Shown here: positions 7,373 to 14,497 of the stretch, piece after piece
Position numbering within the stretch: position 1 is the stretch's first letter
Layout of the letters: each line of letters opens with the position of its first letter
NCBI GenBank assembly: GCA_004283105.1
Contig: SHLN01000003.1
Location: 1 to 29,668 of the forward strand
Source: Acidimicrobiia bacterium
GTDB taxonomy: Bacteria; Actinomycetota; Acidimicrobiia; Spongiisociales; SHLN01
DNA length: 29,668 nucleotides
Reading direction: 5' to 3'
Made by a program: the position numbers and the translations under genes
Notes under the pieces: generated by a model
Database searches by the model: none
What the model was told of the DNA's origin: nothing
What the model saw: only the letters and a program-made list of their open reading frames with translations

Positions 7373-8289
7373 GTGAACGCGTGTTGATCATCGGGTCCGG
7401 CCCGGCCGGGCTCACTGCAGCCGTCTACGCGGCCCGCGCCGACCTCCAACCAATCATGGTCGAGGGAATGGCAGCCGGTGGGCAATTGATGCTCACAACC
7501 GACGTGGAGAACTACCCCGGCTTCCCCGACGGGATCATGGGACCCGAGTTGATGGAGCAGTTCCGCAAGCAAGCGGAACGGTTCGGCACCCGCCTCGTGA
7601 CCGCCGATGTCACCAGGGTCGATTTCGGCAGCCGCCCGTTCAAGGTATGGGTGGACGCCGACGAGTACGCAGCCGACAGCATGATCATCTCGACCGGTGC
7701 GAGTGCCCGATGGCTCGGCCTCGAAAACGAAACGCGCCTCAGAGGCCACGGCGTCTCGGCGTGTGCCACCTGTGATGGGTTCTTCTTCCGGGATGTCGAG
7801 GTCGCCGTCGTCGGAGGCGGTGACTCAGCCATGGAGGAAGCACTATTCCTCGCCAAGTTCGCAAGCAAAGTGACGATCATTCATCGACGCGACGAGTTCC
7901 GGGCCTCCAAGATCATGGTGAAACGGGCACTCGAACACGAGAAGATCGACGTGCTGTGGAACACCGAGGTCGAAGATGTCCTCGGCGAGAGCCAGGTCGA
8001 AGGCCTGACGCTCCGCAACACCGAAACCGATGAGGTGTCGGAATTCAAGACCGGCGGTCTGTTTCTCGCGATCGGCCACACACCGAACACGGAGTTGTTC
8101 CAAGAGCAACTAGAACTCGATGAGGCTGGCTACATTGTGTATCCGGGCTCGGGCACGATGACCTCCGTCGAGGGTGTGTTCGCGGCCGGCGATGTCGCCG
8201 ATCACACGTACCGCCAGGCAATCACAGCCGCCGGCAGCGGATGTATGGCCGCCATCGATGCAGAGCGCTGGCTCGCAGAGCAGGAATGA
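7369..8289 (+). CDS. trxB: Thioredoxin-disulfide reductase
   Basis: A 306-aa low-molecular-weight flavoprotein that passes electrons from NADPH via FAD to thioredoxin. It shows the FAD loop GSGPAG (9-14), the redox-active CATC (Cys132 and Cys135), the NADPH-binding GGGDSAMEEA (149-158), HRRDEFRA (172-179, the 2'-phosphate site giving NADPH preference) and the C-terminal FAD motif GDVADHTYRQ. The length is normal. The ATG at 7369 overlaps the stop of the small membrane protein (ATGA) and follows GAAGGA. The next gene is thioredoxin, its substrate. Longer readings upstream of 7369 run through the preceding gene and are not used. Confidence 0.97.
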   Translation: MSERVLIIGSGPAGLTAAVYAARADLQPIMVEGMAAGGQLMLTTDVENYPGFPDGIMGPELMEQFRKQAERFGTRLVTADVTRVDFGSRPFKVWVDADEYAADSMIISTGASARWLGLENETRLRGHGVSACATCDGFFFRDVEVAVVGGGDSAMEEALFLAKFASKVTIIHRRDEFRASKIMVKRALEHEKIDVLWNTEVEDVLGESQVEGLTLRNTETDEVSEFKTGGLFLAIGHTPNTELFQEQLELDEAGYIVYPGSGTMTSVEGVFAAGDVADHTYRQAITAAGSGCMAAIDAERWLAEQE

Positions 8290-8331
8290 AGTCCCGGTTT
8301 CGCAGGTTGGATCTCGCGAAGCCTGAATGTC

Positions 8332-8339
8332 AAGGAGGT
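8332..8339 (+). promoter_or_regulatory. Strong Shine-Dalgarno displaced from trxA start
   Basis: AAGGAGGT matches the anti-SD core perfectly but sits 22 bases before the trxA ATG at 8362. The in-frame GTG at 8338 overlaps the motif itself, and there is no ATG, GTG or TTG at a normal distance. See the finding on the trxB-trxA junction. Confidence 0.6.
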
Positions 8340-8361
8340 GGAGGCCGTCGGGCCGCCCGCA

Positions 8362-8682
8362 ATGTCTGAAAATACCGTCACGGCAACTGATGCCACGTTC
8401 ACCGATATCGTGAACGGCCAGAAGCCCGTTCTTGTCGACTTCTGGGCCGAATGGTGCGGTCCCTGCCGAATGGTGGCCCCCATCCTTGACGAGATCGCCA
8501 CCGAGCACGATACGATCGAGATCGCCAAGCTCAACGTCGACGAGAATCCCCAGGTCGCAATGCAGCATGACGTCATGAGCATCCCGACGCTGATTCTTTT
8601 CCAGGACGGGGTTGAGAAGAAGCGCCTCGTCGGCGCCCGCTCCAAGGCCGCCCTGCTCGATGAACTGGCGGAGTTCGTCTAG
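8362..8682 (+). CDS. trxA: Thioredoxin
   Basis: A 106-aa thioredoxin, the usual length, with the active site WCGPC (Cys32, Cys35) inside DFWAEWCGPCRM, the cis-proline segment SIPTL and a single Trx fold. It reduces cytoplasmic disulfides with electrons from the TrxB encoded just upstream. ATG 8362 gives the standard N-terminus; a GTG at 8338 in the same frame would add eight residues (MEAVGPPA) but overlaps a Shine-Dalgarno sequence. A 27-codon frame begins on the trxB stop (ATGA, 8286) and ends just inside trxA (TGA 8367-8369), so trxA may be reached by coupled translation. A terminator-like hairpin follows. Confidence 0.96.
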   Translation: MSENTVTATDATFTDIVNGQKPVLVDFWAEWCGPCRMVAPILDEIATEHDTIEIAKLNVDENPQVAMQHDVMSIPTLILFQDGVEKKRLVGARSKAALLDELAEFV

Positions 8683-8703
8683 CCGAGATCACCCCGCAAC
8701 GCT

Positions 8704-8733
8704 GAGGGCCGGGATCCCACCACCCCGGCCCTC
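8704..8733 (+). terminator. Hairpin after trxA
   Basis: A perfect 10-bp stem (GAGGGCCGGG with CCCGGCCCTC) and a 10-base loop, starting 21 bases after the trxA stop. It is followed by TTGCGCG, not a U-run, so it is an actinobacterial-type terminator or a transcript-end stabiliser rather than a classical intrinsic terminator. Confidence 0.65.
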
Positions 8734-8779
8734 TTGCGCGCCCGGACCGACAACACACCTCGTTGCCGTCGCTCACCCC

Positions 8780-8785
8780 TACCAT
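8780..8785 (+). promoter_or_regulatory. Candidate -10 (TACCAT) for leaderless cwlM transcript
   Basis: TACCAT fits TANNNT and ends seven bases before ATG 8793, placing the likely transcription start at the start codon. No Shine-Dalgarno precedes this ATG. No clear -35 is seen. Confidence 0.35.
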
Positions 8786-8792
8786 CATCGGG

Positions 8793-9743
8793 ATGCGCCT
8801 CTACCGCCGAAACGACACCGGTGAAGCCGTCCGCGACATCCAGCACCGGCTGACCCGGCTCGGCTATGATCTGGATATAACTGGAACGTTTGACGCGGTG
8901 ACCTATGAGGCCGTACGGGCGTTTCAGGAACGACGGGGGGTGCCCGTCGATGGAATCGTCGGTCCCGACACATGGCGAGAGTTGGTGGAGGCGGACCGCA
9001 ACGTCGGTGACCGGGTCCTCTACTACCGCCGTCCACTCATGCGCGGCGATGACGTGGCCCTCCTCCAACGCCAACTGAACCTGCTCGGATTCGATGCCGG
9101 CAAGGAGGATGGGATCTTCGGGGCCGACACTCAGCGAGCGCTCGTTGAGTTCCAGGAGAGCCGTCGCCTGGCAGAAGATGGGATGATGGGTCCAGTGGTC
9201 CTGACCGAACTCAAGCGGGTGGGGAGAGCCATTGGCCAGACGGGTCGCCATGCGGTGACGGAACGTCAATGGCTGCGGGATCGACCCCGGTCGATTGCCG
9301 GCCTCCGGGTAGCCGTCGACCCGGCGTGCCGGGGGAAACACGAGGCAGCCCATGCCTGGGAGGCCGCCACCGGCGCCGTCCGCGCCCTGACCGATCTCGC
9401 TGCCATGCCATTTATTACCAGGACCGATGACGTGTGGGCGGATGAGTCACTCCGGGCCCGCCATGCCAACGACCGTGGGGCCGACTTCGTCATCAGCCTC
9501 ACGGCGCCGGATCCGGGGGAGCCCGGGGTCTACCATTTCGCCAGCGCAACCAGCCACAGTGAGGTCGGGGCCCGGCTCGGACAACACCTCGGTCGGGTCC
9601 TCGACCTACCGAGCCAGGGTCGCTCCACCCCCATCCTGCGCGAGACGCGCTCCCCCGCCATCATCATCGCCACCGCCCCGCTAGACGAAACACTCGGCAA
9701 GACGGTGGCCGACGCGCTGGAGGCGTTTCTGGGAGAAGACTGA
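8793..9743 (+). CDS. cwlM: CwlM-like protein: two peptidoglycan-binding domains plus degenerate Amidase_3 domain
   Basis: A 316-aa protein with two PG_binding_1 repeats (about 8-65 and 82-140; the second has RGDDVALLQRQLNLLGF) and a C-terminal Amidase_3-like domain (171-315). The zinc sites are lost: the DxGHGG region reads VAVDPACRG, the SIHAN histidine region reads VISLTAPD, and the last catalytic Glu region reads AIIIATAPLDE. There is no signal peptide or transmembrane helix, so it is probably cytoplasmic. In Mycobacterium CwlM (Rv3915), directly after trxC, is also a catalytically unlikely amidase that, when phosphorylated, controls the first peptidoglycan precursor enzyme MurA; the same role here is inference from synteny and domain order. 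Start 8793 is chosen; a TTG at 8763 would add ten residues. Confidence 0.85.
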   Translation: MRLYRRNDTGEAVRDIQHRLTRLGYDLDITGTFDAVTYEAVRAFQERRGVPVDGIVGPDTWRELVEADRNVGDRVLYYRRPLMRGDDVALLQRQLNLLGFDAGKEDGIFGADTQRALVEFQESRRLAEDGMMGPVVLTELKRVGRAIGQTGRHAVTERQWLRDRPRSIAGLRVAVDPACRGKHEAAHAWEAATGAVRALTDLAAMPFITRTDDVWADESLRARHANDRGADFVISLTAPDPGEPGVYHFASATSHSEVGARLGQHLGRVLDLPSQGRSTPILRETRSPAIIIATAPLDETLGKTVADALEAFLGED

Positions 9744-9752
9744 ATCTGAGCT

Positions 9753-9787
9753 ATGAGCCATGAGCCATGAGCCATGAGCCATGAGCC
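9753..9787. repeat. Heptamer tandem array, unit ATGAGCC
   Basis: Five perfect consecutive copies, followed by a decayed copy (AGTGAGCC). It starts ten bases after the cwlM stop, in the gap between the convergent cwlM and parB genes. It can be phased as CCATGAG. Confidence 0.95.
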
Positions 9788-9844
9788 AGTGAGCCCAGCA
9801 AGGTGGGTCCGGTCGCGTCAATGAGGTTTCTCTGGGCCAGGCGG

Positions 9845-9862
9845 GCTGCCCATGCGGGCAGC
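9845..9862. terminator. Hairpin between convergent cwlM and parB
   Basis: A perfect 7-bp stem GCTGCCC/GGGCAGC with a 4-base loop, in the 230-bp gap between converging genes. It could serve both strands. There is no U-run on the plus side (TTGGCGG follows). The rest of this gap shows no credible gene. Confidence 0.4.
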
Positions 9863-9973
9863 TTGGCGGCGCCGGCCGTCCGAGGCCTCAGATATCGGCG
9901 GCAGCAGTCGACGTTTCGGCTATGGTCGCGGGAGGCCCATTGCGCGGCCGAAACGTGACAGAAGGGATTGCCT

Positions 9974-10846
9974 CTACCCCCCAAACATCGTGCGATAGAT
10001 CCGCTCTAGCTCCTCGAGACCTTTGAAGTTGAGGACGACTTTGCCGGTCTTGCCGTTGAAGTTGATCTTGACGGTGGCATCGAGTTTCTCGGCGAGCTTC
10101 TCCTCCAGGGAAATCAATTCGGCGGGCCTCGGAACGGTCTCGCGAGGGGTCGGACTGGTACCGGCACCCCCTTCAACCCTCGCCCGGGCCGCTTCTTCCA
10201 CCATCCTCACCGACCAGCCTTCGCCGGCGGCCCGTTTGGCGATGTGTTCTGCGTAGACCTGATCCTCGATAGAGACCAATGCCTTGGCATGGCCCCCCGA
10301 CAGCTCTCCGCGTTCCACCATGCCCTGGATTGCGGCAGGGAGCTGGAGCAGCCTGAGTGTGTTGGTGATGGTCGAGCGACTCTTCGCCACCCGCTTCCCG
10401 ACTTCCTCGTGGGTCCACCCGAAGTCCTCCATGAGCTGGCTAAAGGCGGCCGCCTGCTCGAGCGGTCCGAGTTGCTCACGCTGCACGTTTTCGATGAGCG
10501 CCTCAGTGAGGTTGTGCCACTGCTCTTCGTCTTCGTCGCGAATGACGGCTGGAATATCGGTCAGGCCGGCGATCCGGGCGGCTCGCCACCGCCGCTCGCC
10601 TGCAACGAGTTCGAAGCCGTCCTCCCGGGCCCGGACCAGAACCGGTTGGAGAACGCCCACCTCCTTGATGGAAGCAGCAAGATCCCCGAGCGACGCTTCA
10701 TCGAAGTTGGTGCGAGGCTGACTGGGATTTGGCTTGATCTCGTCGAGCGGTATCCGCGCAAACCCCACCGCCGGCTCACCGGCCATCTCTGCCTGCGGGA
10801 TGAGGGCATCCAAGCCCCTGCCCAGTCCACCTTTACGCTCGGCCAT
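9974..10846 (-). CDS. parB: Chromosome partitioning protein ParB
   Basis: A 290-aa ParB that loads as a CTP-dependent clamp at parS and organises the origin for segregation. The N-terminal LGRGLDALIP is typical of chromosomal ParB. The CTP-binding ParB/Srx domain contains GERRWRA and TEALIENVQREQLGPLEQA, followed by the DNA-binding helix-turn-helix (HEEVGKRVAKSRSTITNTLRLL) and a C-terminal dimerisation domain with KGLEELERIYR. ATG 10846 has AGGAGG four bases upstream. It overlaps the end of parA by 14 bases, so the two are coupled. It converges on cwlM. A parS-like site is found at 12242-12257. Confidence 0.97.
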   Translation of the reverse strand: MAERKGGLGRGLDALIPQAEMAGEPAVGFARIPLDEIKPNPSQPRTNFDEASLGDLAASIKEVGVLQPVLVRAREDGFELVAGERRWRAARIAGLTDIPAVIRDEDEEQWHNLTEALIENVQREQLGPLEQAAAFSQLMEDFGWTHEEVGKRVAKSRSTITNTLRLLQLPAAIQGMVERGELSGGHAKALVSIEDQVYAEHIAKRAAGEGWSVRMVEEAARARVEGGAGTSPTPRETVPRPAELISLEEKLAEKLDATVKINFNGKTGKVVLNFKGLEELERIYRTMFGG

Positions 10847-11612
10847 GGCGCCTCCTAAACTCGCGGCCCAACTCCCGGTATGCGATTGCCCCCCGGCTCA
10901 TCTCGTCGAATGCCTCGATCGGCTCCCCAAACGATGGTGCTTCTGAGAGGCGTACCGTGCGTGGAATGATCGTATCGTACGCGGTATCTCCGAAATGGGC
11001 CCGAACCTGGTCTACGACGTCCGAGGCGAGGTTGGTACGGCCGTCGAACATGGTCATTACCACCCCTTCTACCACGAGGGCTGGATTGAGGTTGGAGGTC
11101 ACGAGCTCGACGTTCTTCAGGAGCTGACCGACCCCCTCGAGGGCGTAGTACTCGCACTGGATAGGAACGAGCACCTCGTTCGCCGCCGTCAAGGCGTTGA
11201 TGGTGAGCAACCCGAGCGACGGGGGACAGTCAATGATGATGAAGTCGTAGCTCGAGTCGAGATTCGAAATCGCATGCCGAAGCCGCTGCTCGCGTGAGAA
11301 GGTAGAAACGAGCTCGATTTCGGCACCGGCGAGATCAATCGTGGCCGGGACCACATGAAGATTGCGAACACTCGTCGGCTCAATCACGTCCTCGATGGGA
11401 ACTTCAGAAACAAGGATGTCGTAGACGGAATCGTCGATAGATCCGCGGTCTATTCCAAGGCCCGAAGTGGCGTTTCCCTGCGGATCGAGGTCGACGAGGA
11501 GCACCCGTTCGCCCTGTAACGCCAGGGCGGCTCCGAGGTTGATGGCCGTCGTCGATTTGCCGACGCCGCCCTTCTGATTGGCAATTGCGACAGTGGTCGG
11601 GGCTTCGCTCAC
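10833..11612 (-). CDS. parA: Chromosome partitioning ATPase ParA
   Basis: A deviant Walker-A ATPase of 259 aa that forms the DNA-bound gradient along which ParB-origin complexes move. The deviant Walker A is IANQKGGVGKSTTAINL; DLDPQGNAT and IIIDCPPSLGLLT follow (Walker A' and B), then the C-terminal PRTVRLSEAPSFGEPI typical of chromosomal ParA/Soj. GTG 11612 overlaps the rsmG stop as GTGA, so this start is chosen; an in-frame GTG at 11633 would add seven residues (MAPYHAV) and lie inside rsmG. The last bases overlap parB. Confidence 0.96.
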   Translation of the reverse strand: MSEAPTTVAIANQKGGVGKSTTAINLGAALALQGERVLLVDLDPQGNATSGLGIDRGSIDDSVYDILVSEVPIEDVIEPTSVRNLHVVPATIDLAGAEIELVSTFSREQRLRHAISNLDSSYDFIIIDCPPSLGLLTINALTAANEVLVPIQCEYYALEGVGQLLKNVELVTSNLNPALVVEGVVMTMFDGRTNLASDVVDQVRAHFGDTAYDTIIPRTVRLSEAPSFGEPIEAFDEMSRGAIAYRELGREFRRRHGRA

Positions 11613-12286
11613 GACCGCATGATAAGGAGCCACGAAGTCCCGTCAAGTACTTCTGTGGGAACCTGCCGCACTTCGGCGTCGAGCCCGAGTGCTGTGGCAA
11701 GCGATACGAGGTCCCGTGCCCGCTCGGGCTCATCCTCGCGGGTGCTCAGACCGAGGACACCCACGGACCCGGGCTCGAGGAGTCGGTTCGCCAATCCAAC
11801 AGCTTCCGGGGGAGGAATCGAGGCGCGAAACACGAGTCCCGCCCACTCGTCGGCTACTGAGAAGGCATCGCCTTGCGCGATGACGACGTTCCCGAGATTG
11901 AGCATGCGAACGGCTCGATGGAGGAGGCGGATCCGCCGCCCGCCCCGATCGAGCAACGTCACGATCGTGTCGGGAAAGGCTATGGCGAGGGGGATTCCGG
12001 GGAGCCCAACACCGGTTCCGACGTCGAGTATCTCGGCAGGGGCCTCGGGCCAACCGGCGGCAAACGTAAGGGAGTCGCCAATATGGCGTTGCCAGATGCG
12101 CTCACCTTCGCGGGGTCCAAGCCCGCCGGCCGGGATGGCCTCATCGAGAAGCCACTCGGAGTAGTCGGTTAACTGCTCTTTCTGCCGTTCTGAGAGGTCG
12201 ACGCCACCGTAGTGGGCGGCTCGGACGGCATACTCGATCGATGTTCCACGGGGAACATCACTCGTCTTCGGAGTCACCGGCCTCAT
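11609..12286 (-). CDS. rsmG: 16S rRNA (guanine-527-N7) methyltransferase RsmG (GidB)
   Basis: A SAM-dependent methyltransferase that modifies G527 of 16S rRNA. Visible are QRHIGDSL, the SAM loop EILDVGTGVGLPGIPLAI and the following LLDRGGRRIRLLHRAV acidic/basic segment. The start is uncertain: in frame, the only usable ATG after the long upstream extension is at 12286 (GTG 12277 also possible), giving about 225 aa, the usual size, and overlapping the 3' end of jag. The parS-like palindrome falls in codons 11-17. An out-of-frame ATG at 12258 would encode the MFPVEH typical of RsmG N-termini. The gene overlaps parA at its 3' end. Confidence 0.9.
   Translation of the reverse strand: MRPVTPKTSDVPRGTSIEYAVRAAHYGGVDLSERQKEQLTDYSEWLLDEAIPAGGLGPREGERIWQRHIGDSLTFAAGWPEAPAEILDVGTGVGLPGIPLAIAFPDTIVTLLDRGGRRIRLLHRAVRMLNLGNVVIAQGDAFSVADEWAGLVFRASIPPPEAVGLANRLLEPGSVGVLGLSTREDEPERARDLVSLATALGLDAEVRQVPTEVLDGTSWLLIMRS
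12242..12257. promoter_or_regulatory. parS: parS-like ParB-binding site
   Basis: TGTTCCACGGGGAACA is a 16-bp palindrome except for the central ACGG, against the consensus TGTTTCACGTGAAACA. It lies at the 5' end of rsmG, the classic place for an origin-proximal parS, and about 3 kb from dnaA. The central base change (G for T) may weaken it. I found no second site in the window by eye. Confidence 0.7.
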
Positions 12287-13370
12287 CTGACGAGTCGTCG
12301 TCGGTGCCCTCGGCATCGGCGTCGGCACCCTCTTCCCGGATGTCGGTATCGGTCGCCTCGTCCGGGTCTCCTTCGCCCGCGTCTTCCGACGGAGCCCCCT
12401 CGCTGGCGCCGCGTGGCTCAACACCAGGGGCAAGGGCGATCACCACTGACCGGTTCGGCTCTTCACCCTCCGAGAAGCTGCTCACGCCTTCGATGTCGAC
12501 CACCGCGTCGTGAACCGTCTTCCGGTCGGCCGGGTTCATCGGCTCGAGCATGATCTCTCCACCATCTTCGAGCACTTGCTCCGCCAGACGGGCCGTGTAG
12601 ATCCTGAGGGCCTCTCGACGGCGCTCCTGGTATCCGCCTACATCCAGCCGGAGTCGGGCTCGGCGGTGCGTCTTGCGCTGGACGACGGTGCGGGTCAGCT
12701 CGCCAACCGACTGCATGATCGACCCTTTCGGACCGATGAGCGCCTCGGTCTGCTCGCCGGCAACGTCGGCAATGATGAGCTCGTCTTCGACGCTCGTCGT
12801 TACGTCCCCTTCGAGTCCAAAGCTGTTGAGGAGTCCCTCCAGGAACTCGGCAACGACGGCTGCCTGGCCTTCGGCATCTATCTCGACCTCGGGAGTCGTC
12901 GGCTCTTCCATCGTCCGTTCCTTTGCTCTCGGTGAATCCTGGCCCTTGCGGGTCTGCTTGCTGGTCTTCTCATTGCGTCCGCCGCGGCCGCCTTGCGCTG
13001 CCTGGCGCGACTGGTCGTTCTGGCGGCCCGACCGCTCGTCGCGGCCACCACTACTGCGGCCGCCCTGGCGGGACTGATTCTTCTGGCGGCCCGACCGGTC
13101 GTCGCGGCCTTTGGCCTCCGGCCGTCCCTTTTGTTGCCGGCCCTTCTCGCTGCCGCCCCCACCGCGCTTCCTCCGTCGTTGCCGCTTCTCTTGCTTCGGC
13201 TTCGGTGTTACCCGGACGAGCGCTTCGCGAGAGCCCATCCCGAGGAATCCGCGATTCGGTTCCTCAACGACCTCGATGTTGGCCTCGTCGGCCGAGGCGA
13301 GTCCAAGCTCGGCCAGGGCTGCCTCGACGGCTGCTTCAACGGTTCTGCCGCGTACTTCTACCCATTCCAC
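12258..13370 (-). CDS. jag: Jag/KhpB RNA-binding protein with long basic linker and acidic tail
   Basis: A 370-aa member of the Jag (KhpB/SpoIIIJ-associated) family. Residues 1-52 form Jag_N; about 165-240 is a KH domain with loop IGPKGSI (213-216 GxxG); about 245-312 is an R3H domain with ADRKTVHD (Arg283, His287). Between Jag_N and KH is a linker of about 100 residues very rich in Arg, Lys, Gly and Gln that holds two near-identical 13-residue units (90-102 and 111-123). The last 50 residues are almost all Asp, Glu, Ser, Gly and Ala. GTG 13370 is chosen: GGAGG lies ten bases upstream, inside the end of yidC, and the protein then begins with the family's VEVRGRTVEAA. Family members bind RNA with KhpA and affect cell-wall growth. 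A longer reading overlapping yidC is rejected. Confidence 0.93.
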   Translation of the reverse strand: MEWVEVRGRTVEAAVEAALAELGLASADEANIEVVEEPNRGFLGMGSREALVRVTPKPKQEKRQRRRKRGGGGSEKGRQQKGRPEAKGRDDRSGRQKNQSRQGGRSSGGRDERSGRQNDQSRQAAQGGRGGRNEKTSKQTRKGQDSPRAKERTMEEPTTPEVEIDAEGQAAVVAEFLEGLLNSFGLEGDVTTSVEDELIIADVAGEQTEALIGPKGSIMQSVGELTRTVVQRKTHRRARLRLDVGGYQERRREALRIYTARLAEQVLEDGGEIMLEPMNPADRKTVHDAVVDIEGVSSFSEGEEPNRSVVIALAPGVEPRGASEGAPSEDAGEGDPDEATDTDIREEGADADAEGTDDDSSDEAGDSEDE

Positions 13371-13374
13371 GGTC

Positions 13375-14238
13375 CTAATACCTCCTGCGGCGTTTCTGTT
13401 GCTTCTTCTTGGACCCCTGATAGTCCTTCTTTGCCGGGGTCTCTTTCTCCTCCGGTTCGGGTTCCGGAACCGGCGCCGCTGCCGCCTGGGCGGCATGCCG
13501 CTCGTCGAGTCGGATGATGAACGCCTGCTGTCCGATACGAACGACCTGACCCGAAGCGATATAGAGATCGACACCGGCCAGGAGCGTGTAGGAAATGAAA
13601 CCAAAGACGACCGGGAGCACCTTCGTGAAGGTCTGCATTTGCCTGGCCTGCGGGGTGTCGTTGACGTCGGAACCGTCCTTCTTCCGGCGCTTGGTCAGCT
13701 GCGCCTGCTGGTAGTAGCCGGTGACGATGATGAACACAACGAGGAGGATGTAGGGGAGCGCGCCGCCGATGCCGTCCGAGATCGCCTCACTCGGAGAAAC
13801 CACCATGTCCATCCCGAGGAAGCTCGTGTCCCCCGCCGAAATCGCCTCGCCCAGGTTGGATTCGGCGCTCAGGAACCTGGTGTTGTCGGCGTCGCCGGGA
13901 CGGAAACTCTGCAGCAGTCGGAACAGCGAGAACCAGATCGGAAGCTGAATGATCATGGGTAGGCAACCGGCCGCCGGATTCACGCCCTTTTCTTTGTAGA
14001 GGGCGACCATCTCTTCGTTGAGCTGCTGGCGGTCGTCCTTGTATTTCTTCTGAAGATCCTTGACGAGCGGCTGGATTTCCTGCATCGCCTTCATCGAGCG
14101 GGTCTGCTTCAACGTGAGCGGGAACATTGCCAGGTTCACGACCACCGTCAGGAGGATGATCGCCAACCCAACATTTGGGAATATTTGGTAGAGGAACGAG
14201 AGGATGGCTCCCAGAAATTCGATAATTGGATCAAGCAT
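13375..14238 (-). CDS. yidC: Membrane protein insertase YidC/OxaI
   Basis: A 287-aa insertase that places membrane proteins with or without SecYEG. It has the short form typical of Gram-positives without the large periplasmic domain of Gram-negative YidC. Hydrophobic segments occur near residues 5-45 (two), 88-110, 155-180 and 205-232. The first cytoplasmic loop is QTRSMKAMQEIQPLVKDLQK, and CLPMIIQLPIWFSLFRLL is the conserved transmembrane region. No lipobox cysteine is seen at the N-terminus. The basic tail ending KKKQQKRRRRY is the usual ribosome-docking type. The ATG overlaps yidD by eight bases, and GGGAG lies just upstream. Confidence 0.97.
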   Translation of the reverse strand: MLDPIIEFLGAILSFLYQIFPNVGLAIILLTVVVNLAMFPLTLKQTRSMKAMQEIQPLVKDLQKKYKDDRQQLNEEMVALYKEKGVNPAAGCLPMIIQLPIWFSLFRLLQSFRPGDADNTRFLSAESNLGEAISAGDTSFLGMDMVVSPSEAISDGIGGALPYILLVVFIIVTGYYQQAQLTKRRKKDGSDVNDTPQARQMQTFTKVLPVVFGFISYTLLAGVDLYIASGQVVRIGQQAFIIRLDERHAAQAAAAPVPEPEPEEKETPAKKDYQGSKKKQQKRRRRY

Positions 14239-14497
14239 CGATGGTCTCCCGTCGCGGTGGAACCGGCTGGTGGACGAACCCCCTGGTGCTCACCGGGTTG
14301 CAGCTCGCCACACGACGAACGGTCAGCCAGCTACCCCGCAGCGCACCGTGGGTTTCGACGGCCTCGACGGCGTACGCCGAGCAGGTTGGCAAAAAACGGC
14401 AATTCGAGCCGGTTCGGCGGGATACCAGGTGTTGATAGGCGCGAATGGCGCCTCGAATCCAGTACGCCGGTTGATACCAACGCAATTCTTCGCTCAC
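14231..14497 (-). CDS. yidD: Membrane protein insertion efficiency factor YidD
   Basis: An 88-aa YidD (Haemolytic/DUF37) protein, which assists YidC-dependent insertion. The conserved CRFLPTCSAYAVEAVETHG and RGSWLTVRRVASCNP with three cysteines identify the family. A Cys and Pro pattern of this kind is invariant in YidD. GTG 14497 overlaps the rnpA stop (GTGA) and the 3' end overlaps yidC, so it is inside a coupled run rnpA-yidD-yidC. Confidence 0.96.
   Translation of the reverse strand: MSEELRWYQPAYWIRGAIRAYQHLVSRRTGSNCRFLPTCSAYAVEAVETHGALRGSWLTVRRVASCNPVSTRGFVHQPVPPRRETIDA

Noticed and set aside
9751..9984. 77-codon minus-strand frame in the cwlM-parB gap
   Set aside because: It covers the ATGAGCC array and a hairpin; the product is repeat-derived at one end and unlike any family. 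The mycobacterial Rv3916c gene found at this place is absent.
13371..13604. Longer jag N-terminus extending into yidC
   Set aside because: The extra residues are the complement-frame image of the yidC tail, and Jag_N begins normally at GTG 13370 with a ribosome site.
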